64,000 nt of DNA from Oceanospirillum sanctuarii (GTDB lineage Bacteria > Pseudomonadota > Gammaproteobacteria > Pseudomonadales > Halomonadaceae): NCBI RefSeq assembly GCF_002150805.1, contig NZ_MTBA01000006.1:55172-119171 (forward strand), written 5' to 3'. Shown in pieces: positions 47,759 through 56,347 of the stretch. A model generated the notes under the pieces. That model made no database searches. It was not told the origin of the DNA and saw only the letters and a program-made list of their open reading frames with translations. The translations under genes and the position numbers were made by a program. Each line of letters opens with the position of its first letter. The first letter of the stretch is position 1.

Positions 47759-48793
47759 ATGAGTATCAAAGCCACTCTTCGTCGCTGGTTAGGGCGTGGT
47801 ACCGTAGTAACGCTGGCCGTTGTACCCGTAGGTTGTGCTACAGCAAATACACCTGAGCAACCCGCGCAGACTGAATATGAGCGAAATGTCCTGATTGAGG
47901 ATTTTGTCACCGAGATGGTGCGGGATCATGGCTTTACCCCGTCACCGCTGAAGGCGGTACTGGATCAGGCTGAGAAAAAGCAGAGCATTCTGGATGCTAT
48001 CTCCCGCCCGGCAGAGAAGACGCTGGAGTGGAAGGATTACCGTAAGATCTTTATCACCCAGAAGCGCATTGATGGTGGTGTACGCTTTATGCGTAAGCAC
48101 CGTGCTGTGCTTGAGCGTGCGGAAATGGTTTACGGTGTCCCGAAAGAGATGGTTACCGCCATTATTGGTGTGGAAACCTATTACGGCCGTATGGCGGGTA
48201 ACTATCGTGTTGTTGATGCGCTGAGCACCCTGGCGTTTGATTATCCTCCACGTGCTGAGTTCTTCCGAGGTCAGTTAAAAGAGTATTTCATTCTGGCCCG
48301 TGAAGAGGGTATCGATCCTTTATCCATTAAAGGCTCTTATGCCGGTGCCATGGGCTATGGGCAGTTTATCCCGAGCAGCTACCGCCACTATGCCGTTGAT
48401 TTCGACGGTGATAAAAAGCGTGATATCTGGACAAACCCGAAAGATGCGATCGGTAGTGTCGCTAACTACTTCAAAGAGCATGGCTGGGGCTCCGGCGAGC
48501 CGGTTGTTGTTCCTGCCAGTGTCAATGGCGAAGCTATCAATGAATTTCTGAATGTTAGCCTCAAGCCTGAACTATCCGTTGAAGAGCTTGCCGCTAAGGG
48601 TTTCACGCCTCTGGATCGTCGTCGTTACACCGGTTTAGCTACCGCGATGGAGCTTCAGGGTGAAAAGGGTGTGGAGCATTGGTTAGGGTTGAAGAACTTC
48701 TACGTTATCACTCGCTATAACCACAGTAAGCTTTATGCCATGGCTGTTTATCAGCTGAGTCAGGAAATCAAAAAAGCTGATCAGCAGGGATAG
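47759..48793 (+). CDS. mltB: MltB-type lytic murein transglycosylase (lipoprotein)
   Basis: Outer-membrane lytic transglycosylase that cleaves glycan strands to 1,6-anhydro ends. 344 residues; the signal region ends in a lipobox-like VPVGC with cysteine 26. The catalytic glutamate lies in IIGVETYYGRMAG, with AGAMGYGQFIPSSYR and the EF-hand-like DFDGDKKRDIW further on. I prefer the ATG at 47759, preceded by GGGA, over 47747. A nested inverted repeat (CCTGTTT/AAACAGG, 47690-47721) lies just upstream. Confidence 0.93.
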   Translation: MSIKATLRRWLGRGTVVTLAVVPVGCATANTPEQPAQTEYERNVLIEDFVTEMVRDHGFTPSPLKAVLDQAEKKQSILDAISRPAEKTLEWKDYRKIFITQKRIDGGVRFMRKHRAVLERAEMVYGVPKEMVTAIIGVETYYGRMAGNYRVVDALSTLAFDYPPRAEFFRGQLKEYFILAREEGIDPLSIKGSYAGAMGYGQFIPSSYRHYAVDFDGDKKRDIWTNPKDAIGSVANYFKEHGWGSGEPVVVPASVNGEAINEFLNVSLKPELSVEELAAKGFTPLDRRRYTGLATAMELQGEKGVEHWLGLKNFYVITRYNHSKLYAMAVYQLSQEIKKADQQG

Positions 48794-48806
48794 GTGAAAA
48801 AGAACG

Positions 48807-49688
48807 ATGCCGGCGACATTCTCTGGTGCAGCGATGCTGACTTCAACTAATGGTGTGTTCAGTCAGAACTGGCTTGGACGTTTCTCCTGCTATGGTGTTT
48901 TGCTGGCATTTTTTGCTTTGCTGAGCGGTTGCTCATCGGCGCCTTCAGATTCCCGATACGAAATGCAGCACGATGCGGCCCCGGATGAAGTCTTTGATAT
49001 GAGCAAGATCAAGGAGCTGAATCCTGTATATGAGCCACCAAGCCGTGCCGGTAATAAGTCTCCTTATACGGTTTGGGGCAAAAGCTATTCGGTAATGCCT
49101 TCCAGTAAGGGATACAAAGCGGAAGGTGTTGCTTCCTGGTACGGAAAGAAATTTCATGGTTATCACACTTCAAACGGTGAGATCTATGATATGTACCAGC
49201 TATCTGCTGCTCACAAGAGTTTACCGCTTCCCTCTTATGTTCTGGTTACCCATCTCGGCAATGGAAAGCAGGTTCTGGTTCGGGTCAATGATCGCGGTCC
49301 TTTCCATGATGGGCGTGTGATTGACCTTTCCTACGCGGCAGCTGCCCGACTGGATATGTTGGGTACGGGTACGGCACCTGTCCGTATTGAAGCAATAGAC
49401 CCTGTAACCTGGAAAGGTGGAATGGATCTGGCTGTTAATCAGTTACAACCACCGGTTCTGGTTCAGGTTGCTGCGATGAGTCAGGAGGCTTCGGCACGAC
49501 AGCTGGGCTCACGCCTTGAGAAAAACACCGGTCAGAAGATGACAGTTGTGCCGGCGACGGTGAATAGTCGTTTACTGCATAAAGTGCAATTGGGGCCGGT
49601 TGAATCCCGCTCAGATCTTCAGCGTCTGATTGATCAGTTGGCCAATGATGGTTTTGTTCGCCCTATCATTATTCCATTGGCGCATTAA
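48807..49688 (+). CDS. rlpA: RlpA, septal-ring lytic transglycosylase lipoprotein
   Basis: Lipoprotein that cleaves denuded glycan strands at the septum. 293 residues: lipobox LLSGC with cysteine 42, a double-psi beta-barrel domain (VASWYGKKFHGYHTSNGEIY, LVRVNDRGPFHDGRVIDLS) and a C-terminal SPOR domain (QPPVLVQVAAMSQEASARQL) that recognises denuded glycan. The unusually long pre-lipobox region leaves the exact start uncertain; an ATG at 48834 is possible. Part of the mltB-rlpA-dacA series. Confidence 0.92.
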   Translation: MPATFSGAAMLTSTNGVFSQNWLGRFSCYGVLLAFFALLSGCSSAPSDSRYEMQHDAAPDEVFDMSKIKELNPVYEPPSRAGNKSPYTVWGKSYSVMPSSKGYKAEGVASWYGKKFHGYHTSNGEIYDMYQLSAAHKSLPLPSYVLVTHLGNGKQVLVRVNDRGPFHDGRVIDLSYAAAARLDMLGTGTAPVRIEAIDPVTWKGGMDLAVNQLQPPVLVQVAAMSQEASARQLGSRLEKNTGQKMTVVPATVNSRLLHKVQLGPVESRSDLQRLIDQLANDGFVRPIIIPLAH

Positions 49689-49873
49689 TTTTCGCCGTGA
49701 AACCCGAAACTGAATGATGGTCATAAAAAGCGCATCGGCAGCACTAAGTTGCTCAGGTGCGCTTTTGGTTCGGCATGATATACTTGCCGGTTTTAACAGC
49801 TTTGCCCTCCTTTTGGGCAATGGACACACACGCAGTACCCTGCTGCACACATAAAGGTTAAGAGTTAGTCATC

Positions 49874-51040
49874 ATGAGGATTTTCCGACAAATTCGAGCA
49901 AAAGCTGTAGTCATCTTCTCGATTCTGGGCCTTTTTCTATCGGTAACCGCCCAGGCTGCGCTGATACCTGCGCCTCCAAAACTGGCAGCAAAATCCTACA
50001 TCCTGATTGATGCTGACAGCGGCCGCATTCTGGTAAACCATAATGCAGATAAGCGCTTGCCACCTGCCAGTCTGACCAAGATGATGACCGCTTATCTGGT
50101 TGAGTCGGAAATCTCCAAGCATAACCTTAGCCCTGAAGATAAAGTACGTGTCAGCGTTAAAGCCTGGAAGGCTCCGGGTTCCCGTATGTTTATCAAAGAA
50201 GGGGACTTCGTTGCGATTCAGGACTTGCTGAAAGGCATTATCATCCAGTCCGGTAATGATGCGAGTATCGCCGTTGCAGAACATATTGGTGGTAGTGAAG
50301 CGGCTTTTGCTGATCTGATGACTCAGCATGCTCAGATGATGGGTATGGAGAATACCCAGTTCCTGAATGCTACCGGTCTGCCAAAAGAGGGTCATTACTC
50401 TTCAGCCCATGATCTTGCGATTCTGGCGAATCACATCATTAATGATTTTCCGGATCTGTACAGTGTCTATTCTCAGCAGTACTTCACCTATAACGGCATT
50501 CGTCAGGCTAACCGTAACCGTTTGTTGTGGCGTGATAAGTCTGTTGATGGCCTGAAAACCGGTCATACTGATGAAGCTGGATACTGCCTGGTGTCTTCTG
50601 CGAAGCGTGGGGATATGCGTCTGATCTCTGTGGTTATGGGAACCAGTAGTGAAGAAGCCCGTGCCCGTGAGAGTCAGAAACTGCTGGCCTATGGATTCCG
50701 TTATTTTGAGACTCTGAAGCCGTACTCTGCCGGTGATGTACTGAATGAACCAAAAGTTTGGGGCGGCCAGCAGGAAGATGTGAAGCTGGGTATTCGTGAT
50801 GATCTGGATATTACGATTCCTCGTGGCCAGGCTAAGCGCCTTACCGCCAAGCTGAATGTGAATAAAGTGATTAAGGCTCCGATCAGCGAAGGCCAGAAGA
50901 TGGGTGTTCTGCAAATTAGCCTGGATGATGAAATTCTGGCTGAGCGCCCGCTGATTGCTCTGGAGTCTGTGGAGCAAGGTGGTTTCTTCAAGCGTCTGTG
51001 GGATAGCATCGTGCTCTTCTTTATGGGGCTTCTGGACTAG
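49874..51040 (+). CDS. dacA: D-alanyl-D-alanine carboxypeptidase (PBP5/6 type)
   Basis: Low-molecular-mass PBP that trims the terminal D-Ala of peptidoglycan side chains. 388 residues: signal peptide to about residue 28 (VTAQAAL), active-site SxxK at Ser66-Lys69 (PASLTKMM), SGN at 126-128, KTG in VDGLKTGHTDEAGY, a C-terminal PBP5 domain and a final amphipathic helix (FFKRLWDSIVLFF) for inner-membrane attachment. Named dacC in some relatives. Confidence 0.95.
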   Translation: MRIFRQIRAKAVVIFSILGLFLSVTAQAALIPAPPKLAAKSYILIDADSGRILVNHNADKRLPPASLTKMMTAYLVESEISKHNLSPEDKVRVSVKAWKAPGSRMFIKEGDFVAIQDLLKGIIIQSGNDASIAVAEHIGGSEAAFADLMTQHAQMMGMENTQFLNATGLPKEGHYSSAHDLAILANHIINDFPDLYSVYSQQYFTYNGIRQANRNRLLWRDKSVDGLKTGHTDEAGYCLVSSAKRGDMRLISVVMGTSSEEARARESQKLLAYGFRYFETLKPYSAGDVLNEPKVWGGQQEDVKLGIRDDLDITIPRGQAKRLTAKLNVNKVIKAPISEGQKMGVLQISLDDEILAERPLIALESVEQGGFFKRLWDSIVLFFMGLLD

Positions 51041-51186
51041 AAATTTGCCTGAGTAACCCCTATATCGCTTTTATAGCGGGTTATAGCATTAAAAGATAAA
51101 GACCAACTGGATTAGTTGGTTAAAACCAAAGACAATACCGAGCACTTTGGTTAATTGCTTGCCGGCTACTTCACCGGCAAAGAGGA

Positions 51187-51207
51187 CGGGGCCTGAGGCC
51201 CCGTTTT
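51187..51207 (+). terminator. Terminator after dacA
   Basis: CGGGGCC pairs with GGCCCCG around TGA and is followed by TTTT. A second smaller stem (GCCGG/CCGGC, 51161-51178) lies just upstream. Confidence 0.7.
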
Positions 51208-51280
51208 GCTATTTGTAAGCCTGATTTGGCTTGGTTTTTGACTGATCAGTCTCGGTTAATGGTTTCAAAGGTTGTACAGA

Positions 51281-51550
51281 ATGAGTAATCAAGAAGCGCC
51301 GAAAATTGAATTTCCCTGCGACTATCCTTTAAAAGTAGTGGGGCGTTCTGGTGATGATTTCCAGAAAGTTGTGCTGGATGTTATCGAGGTTCATGCCCCC
51401 GGTTTTGATCAGACAACAGTCAGTATTCAGGAAAGCAGTGGCGGTAAGTTCCAGTCAGTACGGGTTACCATTACTGCGACCGGTGAGCCTCAGCTGAAAT
51501 CCATCTTTGAAGATCTGAAAGCCACTGGCCGTGTCCAGATGGTAATCTAA
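51281..51550 (+). CDS. ybeD: YbeD/DUF493 family protein
   Basis: Small ferredoxin-fold protein of 89 residues, found beside lipB in most gammaproteobacteria and proposed to regulate lipoate metabolism allosterically. Family features: IEFPCDYPLKVVGRSGDDF and SVRVTITATGEPQLKSIFEDL, ending in GRVQMVI. The ATG at 51281 starts the conserved sequence; a TTG three codons upstream is less likely. Nine bases separate it from lipB. Confidence 0.93.
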   Translation: MSNQEAPKIEFPCDYPLKVVGRSGDDFQKVVLDVIEVHAPGFDQTTVSIQESSGGKFQSVRVTITATGEPQLKSIFEDLKATGRVQMVI

Positions 51551-51559
51551 GGGGCTGCT

Positions 51560-52234
51560 TTGACTGAACAACAGAAGTCGGCACCAGCGCTGAAGGTATG
51601 CTACCTGGGTCAGGTTCCTTATGAGGAAACCTGGCAACGGATGCAGGAATACACCAATGTCCGGACACCTGATGATGCGGATCAGATCTGGATGCTGGAG
51701 CATCCACCGGTATTTACTCAGGGATTGGCAGGTAAAGAAGAACATCTGCTGGCACCCGGAGGTATTCCAGTGGTTCAGGTTGACCGAGGTGGGCAGGTGA
51801 CTTTTCATGGACCCGGACAGTTGGTGGTTTACCTGTTGCTGGATGTGAAGCGTCTGGGGACTGGAGTGCGTCAGCTGGTCACGCTGATGGAAACCGCTGT
51901 GGTTGAGTCTCTCAAGCAGGCGGGAGTGAACGCCTATCCCAAGCCTGATGCACCAGGCGTTTATGTTCGGATTGAAGGTGAGGAGTGTAAGATCGCCTCT
52001 CTTGGGCTTCGAATTCGCCGCGGTTGTTCCTTCCATGGCCTGGCGTTCAATCTGGATATGGATACGTCTCCGTTTTTAAGAATCAATCCCTGTGGTTATC
52101 AGGGATTGCGAATGACACAGCTTAAAGAAGTTGCCCCTCAGGTTACCCCTGAGCAAGCAACACAATGGGTTCTGAATCACCTTATCGAGGGATTGGGGAA
52201 TCCGACTATCACAGAACAGAAGGGGCTGGATTAG
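51560..52234 (+). CDS. lipB: LipB, octanoyl-ACP:protein octanoyltransferase
   Basis: Moves octanoyl groups from acyl carrier protein to lipoyl domains, such as those of AceF encoded in this window. 224 residues, with a TTG start preceded by AAGGGG. The substrate channel shows [18 protein letters not shown], the catalytic lysine is in [19 protein letters not shown] and the catalytic cysteine in [12 protein letters not shown]. It precedes lipA by three bases. Confidence 0.96.
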   Translation: MTEQQKSAPALKVCYLGQVPYEETWQRMQEYTNVRTPDDADQIWMLEHPPVFTQGLAGKEEHLLAPGGIPVVQVDRGGQVTFHGPGQLVVYLLLDVKRLGTGVRQLVTLMETAVVESLKQAGVNAYPKPDAPGVYVRIEGEECKIASLGLRIRRGCSFHGLAFNLDMDTSPFLRINPCGYQGLRMTQLKEVAPQVTPEQATQWVLNHLIEGLGNPTITEQKGLD

Positions 52235-52237
52235 TCT

Positions 52238-53263
52238 ATGAGTGATACGCGCTCACAATTCGTTGATGCAATGGCCGATGTGAATGAGAACAACGGTCAG
52301 AAAGTGGTGAAAAAAACCGGTAAAGTTGAGCAGGGTGTCAAACTGCGCGGTGCCGATAAAACGGACCGTATCCCGGTAAAAATCATTCCGACGGTAGAGA
52401 TTCCCCGTAAGCCTGAATGGCTGAAAGTTCGTATGTACGCCACACCTGAAGTACGACGTATCAAAGATACCCTGCGTACCCGCAAGCTTCACACGGTTTG
52501 TGAAGAGGCGGCTTGCCCTAATCTGGGTGAATGCTTCAATGGTGGTACTGCGACCTTTATGATCATGGGTGATATCTGCACCCGTCGTTGTCCATTCTGC
52601 GATGTGGCTCATGGCCGTCCGAATGCGTTGAATCAGGATGAGCCTCGTGAGTTGGCTGAAGCGATTGCCGATATGCGTCTTAAATATGTGGTGATCACTT
52701 CCGTTGATCGTGATGATCTGCGTGACGGTGGTGCTCAGCATTTTGCCGACTGTATCTCCGAAACCCGTAAGCGCATGGACAGTATTGAGATTGAAGTGCT
52801 GGTGCCGGATTTCCGTGGTCGTATGGATGTTGCTCTGGATATCCTGGAGCAGACGCCTCCAGATGTGTTTAACCACAATCTGGAAACTGTACCGGCTCTA
52901 TACCGAAAGGTGCGCCCGGGTGCCGATTATCAATGGTCTCTTGATTTGCTGAAGCAGTACAAAGATCGCTGTCCTGATGTTCTGACCAAGTCTGGTCTTA
53001 TGCTGGGTGTTGGCGAGACCAAAGAAGAAGTAGTTGAAGTGATGAAGGATCTGCGTGCCCATAACGTCGATATGCTGACGCTTGGTCAATATATGCAGCC
53101 TTCCAAAAATCACCTGCCAATCGATCGCTGGGTTCATCCTGACGAGTTTGATGAACTTCGTGTCATCGCTGAAGAGATGGGCTTTAAGCATGTTGCCTCA
53201 GGTCCTCTGGTTCGCTCGTCATATCATGCGGACAAGCAGGCTCACGGCGAGACTGTGAAGTAA
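52238..53263 (+). CDS. lipA: LipA, lipoyl synthase
   Basis: Radical-SAM enzyme that inserts two sulfurs into octanoylated lipoyl domains. 341 residues. Auxiliary cluster cysteines in [13 protein letters not shown], radical-SAM CxxxCxxC in [15 protein letters not shown], and the conserved terminal serine of VRSSYHAD that ligates the auxiliary cluster. The N-terminal 70 residues are Lys/Arg-rich. Cotranscribed with lipB; a terminator follows. Confidence 0.97.
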   Translation: MSDTRSQFVDAMADVNENNGQKVVKKTGKVEQGVKLRGADKTDRIPVKIIPTVEIPRKPEWLKVRMYATPEVRRIKDTLRTRKLHTVCEEAACPNLGECFNGGTATFMIMGDICTRRCPFCDVAHGRPNALNQDEPRELAEAIADMRLKYVVITSVDRDDLRDGGAQHFADCISETRKRMDSIEIEVLVPDFRGRMDVALDILEQTPPDVFNHNLETVPALYRKVRPGADYQWSLDLLKQYKDRCPDVLTKSGLMLGVGETKEEVVEVMKDLRAHNVDMLTLGQYMQPSKNHLPIDRWVHPDEFDELRVIAEEMGFKHVASGPLVRSSYHADKQAHGETVK

Positions 53264-53269
53264 TGAATG

Positions 53270-53303
53270 AAAAGCCTTTTGTAATATGCAAAAGGCTTTT
53301 TTT
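53270..53303 (+). terminator. Terminator after lipA
   Basis: AAAAGCCTTTT pairs with AAAAGGCTTTT around nine bases, with a run of seven T at the end. Confidence 0.85.
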
Positions 53304-53362
53304 ATTGCCGTGCCGGAAATTCTTGTCTAAGCTGATAATGAAAAGGTAGCTGGGACGTCTCT

Positions 53363-53650
53363 ATGTATCGTTTTTCATTGACCTTATCCGTATTAGGCTT
53401 TTTCCTGTTACTGCTTCTCCAAGGAAACAGTATTCAGGCTTATGAGCCGTCGGAAGATATGTTGGCTGTTGTGGTCGATGTAGCTTGTGATACTGATAAT
53501 GGCTCTGATGATCCTGTTTTACCGTCTAAAAAAACGAATTCAACTGCAGAGCCTGTATCTGCCGTTGTTTTTGCTCCTTTGTTATCTTCTGAATTAGAGC
53601 ATTCTGCCTCTAACTCTCCTATTCGTGCTCCTCCTGCAGTGACCGTCTGA
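53363..53650 (+). CDS. Small exported protein, unknown function
   Basis: 95 residues with a clear signal peptide (RFSLTLSVLGFFLLLLLQG, cleavage probably after IQA near residue 27). The mature part is short, acidic at first (DTDNGSDDP) then Ser/Pro/Ala-rich, with one cysteine (VDVACDTD) and no recognisable domain. Start ATG with no strong Shine-Dalgarno. It lies between the lipA terminator and a CBS-domain gene and may be co-transcribed with the latter. Confidence 0.6.
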   Translation: MYRFSLTLSVLGFFLLLLLQGNSIQAYEPSEDMLAVVVDVACDTDNGSDDPVLPSKKTNSTAEPVSAVVFAPLLSSELEHSASNSPIRAPPAVTV

Positions 53651-53687
53651 TCTAACTATTTTTTTTCATTTTTAAAAGGTCATTGTC

Positions 53688-54251
53688 ATGAAAGCACTAC
53701 AACTATTACCTGTGGGTAACGACTATCATCTGGTTCACCCTGAAGAGTTCAATCATCTGGACCCGAGTGCACCCGCATTAGCCATCTTCACTGATTTCAA
53801 AAAGCATGTTCCTCAGTCTGTTATGGCAGATCTGGCTGCTGTTCATGCTGAATCTTTAATGCGAAAAGCGCACGTTCGAATGAAAGTCGTGCTAGATAAA
53901 GATGGTGAGTTGGTGGGGATTGTCAGTCTGAATGAACTGGATGATCAGAACTTTTTTAAGATTCAGCACGAAGAGCGGATTAAACACGATGAGGTGCTGG
54001 TGCAGCACCTGATGATTCCTCGGCAGGATTTGATGGCTCTGGATTATTCAGAACTGGCTGAAGCGAATATCAATCAGGTTCTGGAAACACTTAAGCAGAA
54101 CCGGCAGCAGCACTGCTTGGTGGTTGATAGTGAGCATGAGCAGATCAGAGGGCTTATCTCTGCAACCGATATCGCCCGTCGCTTGCACATTCCATTAGAA
54201 ATTGAGAAGCCTACGACCTTCTTCGATATTTTTATGGCGATTAAGCATTAA
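53688..54251 (+). CDS. CBS-domain protein
   Basis: 187 residues containing a pair of CBS motifs, the first around VRMKVVLDKDGELVGIVSLNEL and the second around HCLVVDSEHEQIRGLISATDIARRL. No attached enzyme domain. CBS pairs usually bind adenosyl nucleotides and regulate partners; the partner here is unknown. It is 37 bp after the small exported protein gene and ends before a bidirectional terminator. Confidence 0.85.
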   Translation: MKALQLLPVGNDYHLVHPEEFNHLDPSAPALAIFTDFKKHVPQSVMADLAAVHAESLMRKAHVRMKVVLDKDGELVGIVSLNELDDQNFFKIQHEERIKHDEVLVQHLMIPRQDLMALDYSELAEANINQVLETLKQNRQQHCLVVDSEHEQIRGLISATDIARRLHIPLEIEKPTTFFDIFMAIKH

Positions 54252-54277
54252 CAGAGTTTTGTAGATATTCTGGAAAT

Positions 54278-54304
54278 AAAAAGCAGCCCTCGGGCTGCTT
54301 TTTT
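54278..54304. terminator. Bidirectional terminator between the CBS gene and gmhA-like gene
   Basis: AAAAAGCAGCCC pairs exactly with GGGCTGCTTTTT around TC. Confidence 0.9.
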
Positions 54305-54330
54305 GATCTGCGAAAAGCGGGAGCTTGAGA

Positions 54331-54891
54331 TTACCCTGCGAAGCGCTCATCCATCGCTTCACATAGCCAATGGCCGATAACCATATGGGCTTCCTGAATA
54401 CGAGCTGTTTCTGCAGAAGGCATGCGAAGTGTGCTATTAGCAATATCAAGAAGCTTGCCGCCGCTTTCACCGGTCCAAGCGTAGGTATAACAGCCAATTT
54501 CTTTGGCCACTTTGATCGCATCAATTACGTTTGCGCTGTTACCGGAAGTGGAAAGACCTATCACGATATCTTCCGGGCGGGCCAGAGCTTCCATCTGACG
54601 GCTGAAAACAGTGTCATAACTATAGTCGTTCGAGTGAGCGGTCAGGATAGATGTATCAGTGGTAAGAGCAATTGAGGCTAATGTTGGGCGCTCTTTCTTA
54701 TAGCGCACAACAAATTCAGCAGCCAGGTGTTGGCTGTCAGCTGCGCTGCCACCGTTGCCCATAAAGATAACTTTGCCGCCCTTGCGAATCGAATCTTCTA
54801 CTTTGTCAGCAAGTTGCTGGATTTGACTCTCAAGCCCTTTCAACTGGCTAAGGGCGTCCATGTGGCGTTGTAAGGCAGCCAAAAAGCTCAT
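54331..54891 (-). CDS. gmhA: GmhA-family phosphoheptose isomerase (SIS domain)
   Basis: SIS-domain protein of 186 residues matching sedoheptulose-7-phosphate isomerase, first step to ADP-heptose for LPS core. Key segments: VIFMGNGGSAADSQHLAAEF, GLSTSGNSANVIDAI and the C-terminal metal/base region ARIQEAHMVIGHWLCE. The replication-initiator partner DiaA has the same fold, so that role is an alternative. Divergent from a sugar kinase gene. Confidence 0.85.
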   Translation of the reverse strand: MSFLAALQRHMDALSQLKGLESQIQQLADKVEDSIRKGGKVIFMGNGGSAADSQHLAAEFVVRYKKERPTLASIALTTDTSILTAHSNDYSYDTVFSRQMEALARPEDIVIGLSTSGNSANVIDAIKVAKEIGCYTYAWTGESGGKLLDIANSTLRMPSAETARIQEAHMVIGHWLCEAMDERFAG

Positions 54892-54983
54892 AACGTATAC
54901 CTGAGTAAGAAAATTCAGAGTGATGAATTGTACAATAGATTAAAGCCTGCAGCAGTTAGTTGCTGGCATTGAGGCGCAACAAA

Positions 54984-55916
54984 ATGTATCTGGGAATCGA
55001 TCTTGGTGGAACAAAAGTTGAAGCGGCGGTGTTGCGTGGCAGAAGTACGGCAAGTTCAGGCGAGATTCTGTTTCGGGAGCGTATAGATACACCGAAAGAT
55101 GATTATCTAGCCACTCTGGATGCGATAACTCAGTTGGTGGAGAGAGCTGAGAGTCAATTTGGTACTTTCAATGCATTTGGTCTGGGTACTCCGGGAGCTG
55201 TTTCTGCAAAGACAGGTGCAATGAAGAACTGCAACTCGACCTGTTTAAATGGTCAAAGGCTGGTTGAAGACCTTGAGTTGCGGCTTGGTAAACAGGTTGT
55301 TCAGGCTAATGATGCCAACTGTTTTGCGCTCTCAGAAGCGGTTGATGGCAGTGCTGATATCGACGGGGTAGTCTTTGGTGTCATTCTGGGCACAGGTGTC
55401 GGCGGAGGCATTGTTGTTGATAAGAAAGCTCTGCGTGGGATAAACCGTATTGCAGGTGAGTGGGGGCATAACCCTTTGCCTGTATCGGTACTGTCTGAAG
55501 GTAAAAAACGAGCCTGTTATTGCGGTAAAGACAACTGTGTTGAGACTTATTTATCTGGCCCTGGTTTTGCGAGAAGCTATCTGGAGTTGAAAGCTGAACG
55601 GGGAGTTGTCACTGATGCTGAGGTCAGTGCCCGTGATATTGCTCTGCTATTGGATCAGAAAGATGATGTCGCTCTTAAGGCGATTGATATCTACAGTCGC
55701 CAGCTGGCCGCAGCTTTGTCGGTTGTGATCAATATTCTTGATCCTGACTCCGTAGTACTCGGTGGCGGTATGAGTAACGTCAGTGGGCTTCGTGAGAAAG
55801 TTGAACAATATCTGCCTGAGTTTGTCTTTTCAGACTCAGTGGAAACGCGAATTAAACTTCCCATGTATGGCGATTCCAGTGGAGTGAGAGGGGCGGCTTG
55901 GCTAACGATACGCTAA
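54984..55916 (+). CDS. ROK-family fructokinase (Mak-like)
   Basis: 310-residue ROK kinase. The ATP-binding GIDLGGTKVEAAVLRG, the sugar-binding TPGAVSAKTGAMKNCNST and NDANCFALSEAVDG, the catalytic GEWGHNPLP and the zinc-binding CYCGKDNCVETYLSG are all present, as is GDSSGVRGAAWL at the end. The pattern resembles E. coli Mak (manno(fructo)kinase) more than NagK. The ATG at 54984 begins the domain; a GAGG element lies nine bases upstream. Confidence 0.88.
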   Translation: MYLGIDLGGTKVEAAVLRGRSTASSGEILFRERIDTPKDDYLATLDAITQLVERAESQFGTFNAFGLGTPGAVSAKTGAMKNCNSTCLNGQRLVEDLELRLGKQVVQANDANCFALSEAVDGSADIDGVVFGVILGTGVGGGIVVDKKALRGINRIAGEWGHNPLPVSVLSEGKKRACYCGKDNCVETYLSGPGFARSYLELKAERGVVTDAEVSARDIALLLDQKDDVALKAIDIYSRQLAAALSVVINILDPDSVVLGGGMSNVSGLREKVEQYLPEFVFSDSVETRIKLPMYGDSSGVRGAAWLTIR

Positions 55917-56347
55917 AACTATACCTGATTACCCTTTGTAGTGAGTTGCCGGTCAGATAGTGGTGAATTCGCCTAACTGTCTTTTTTTCTGCTACCTTTG
56001 TCTTAAGAGTGACCAATTAGGTGGGTCTTATCCACTCTAATTTTTGTCTTTAATTTTTTTTTGTAGTATTTTTACAAAACTGACTGGCCGGCCACAAAAT
56101 TGCTGGCTTCAGTGTGATTAAAGACAGACCGGCTATCGTGGGTCTGCAGTTCTTTAAATCATTTCGCACTCGCGATATGAAATGGTCGCAAAACTTCAGT
56201 TAAAAGCCTGAATTTTTTGCTTCAGATTAAAAAGTCCGAAATGTTCCTGGTGTAAATAAACTACAAGTGCTGTACAAAGCATGAGGACAGGAACCGTCAC
56301 ATGATCTGTGACTCGGCTGAATCGGAAAAATGCGGAGAGTTGATAAT
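55917..56347 (+). promoter_or_regulatory. 431-bp aceE upstream/leader region
   Basis: No gene seen. It contains TTTTGTA and TACAAAA as an inverted repeat with a seven-base spacer (about 56059-56079), the palindrome TGGCCGGCCA nearby, and small stems at 56125-56146 (CAGACC/GGTCTG), 56160-56184 (CATTTC/GAAATG) and 56296-56312 (GTCACA/TGTGAC). I do not see a convincing PdhR-type operator. Likely promoter plus structured 5' leader. Confidence 0.45.

Noticed and set aside
55985..56040. Possible PdhR-like operator (ACCAATT) upstream of aceE
   Set aside because: Only one half-site is present; the matching ATTGGT half at the required spacing is missing.
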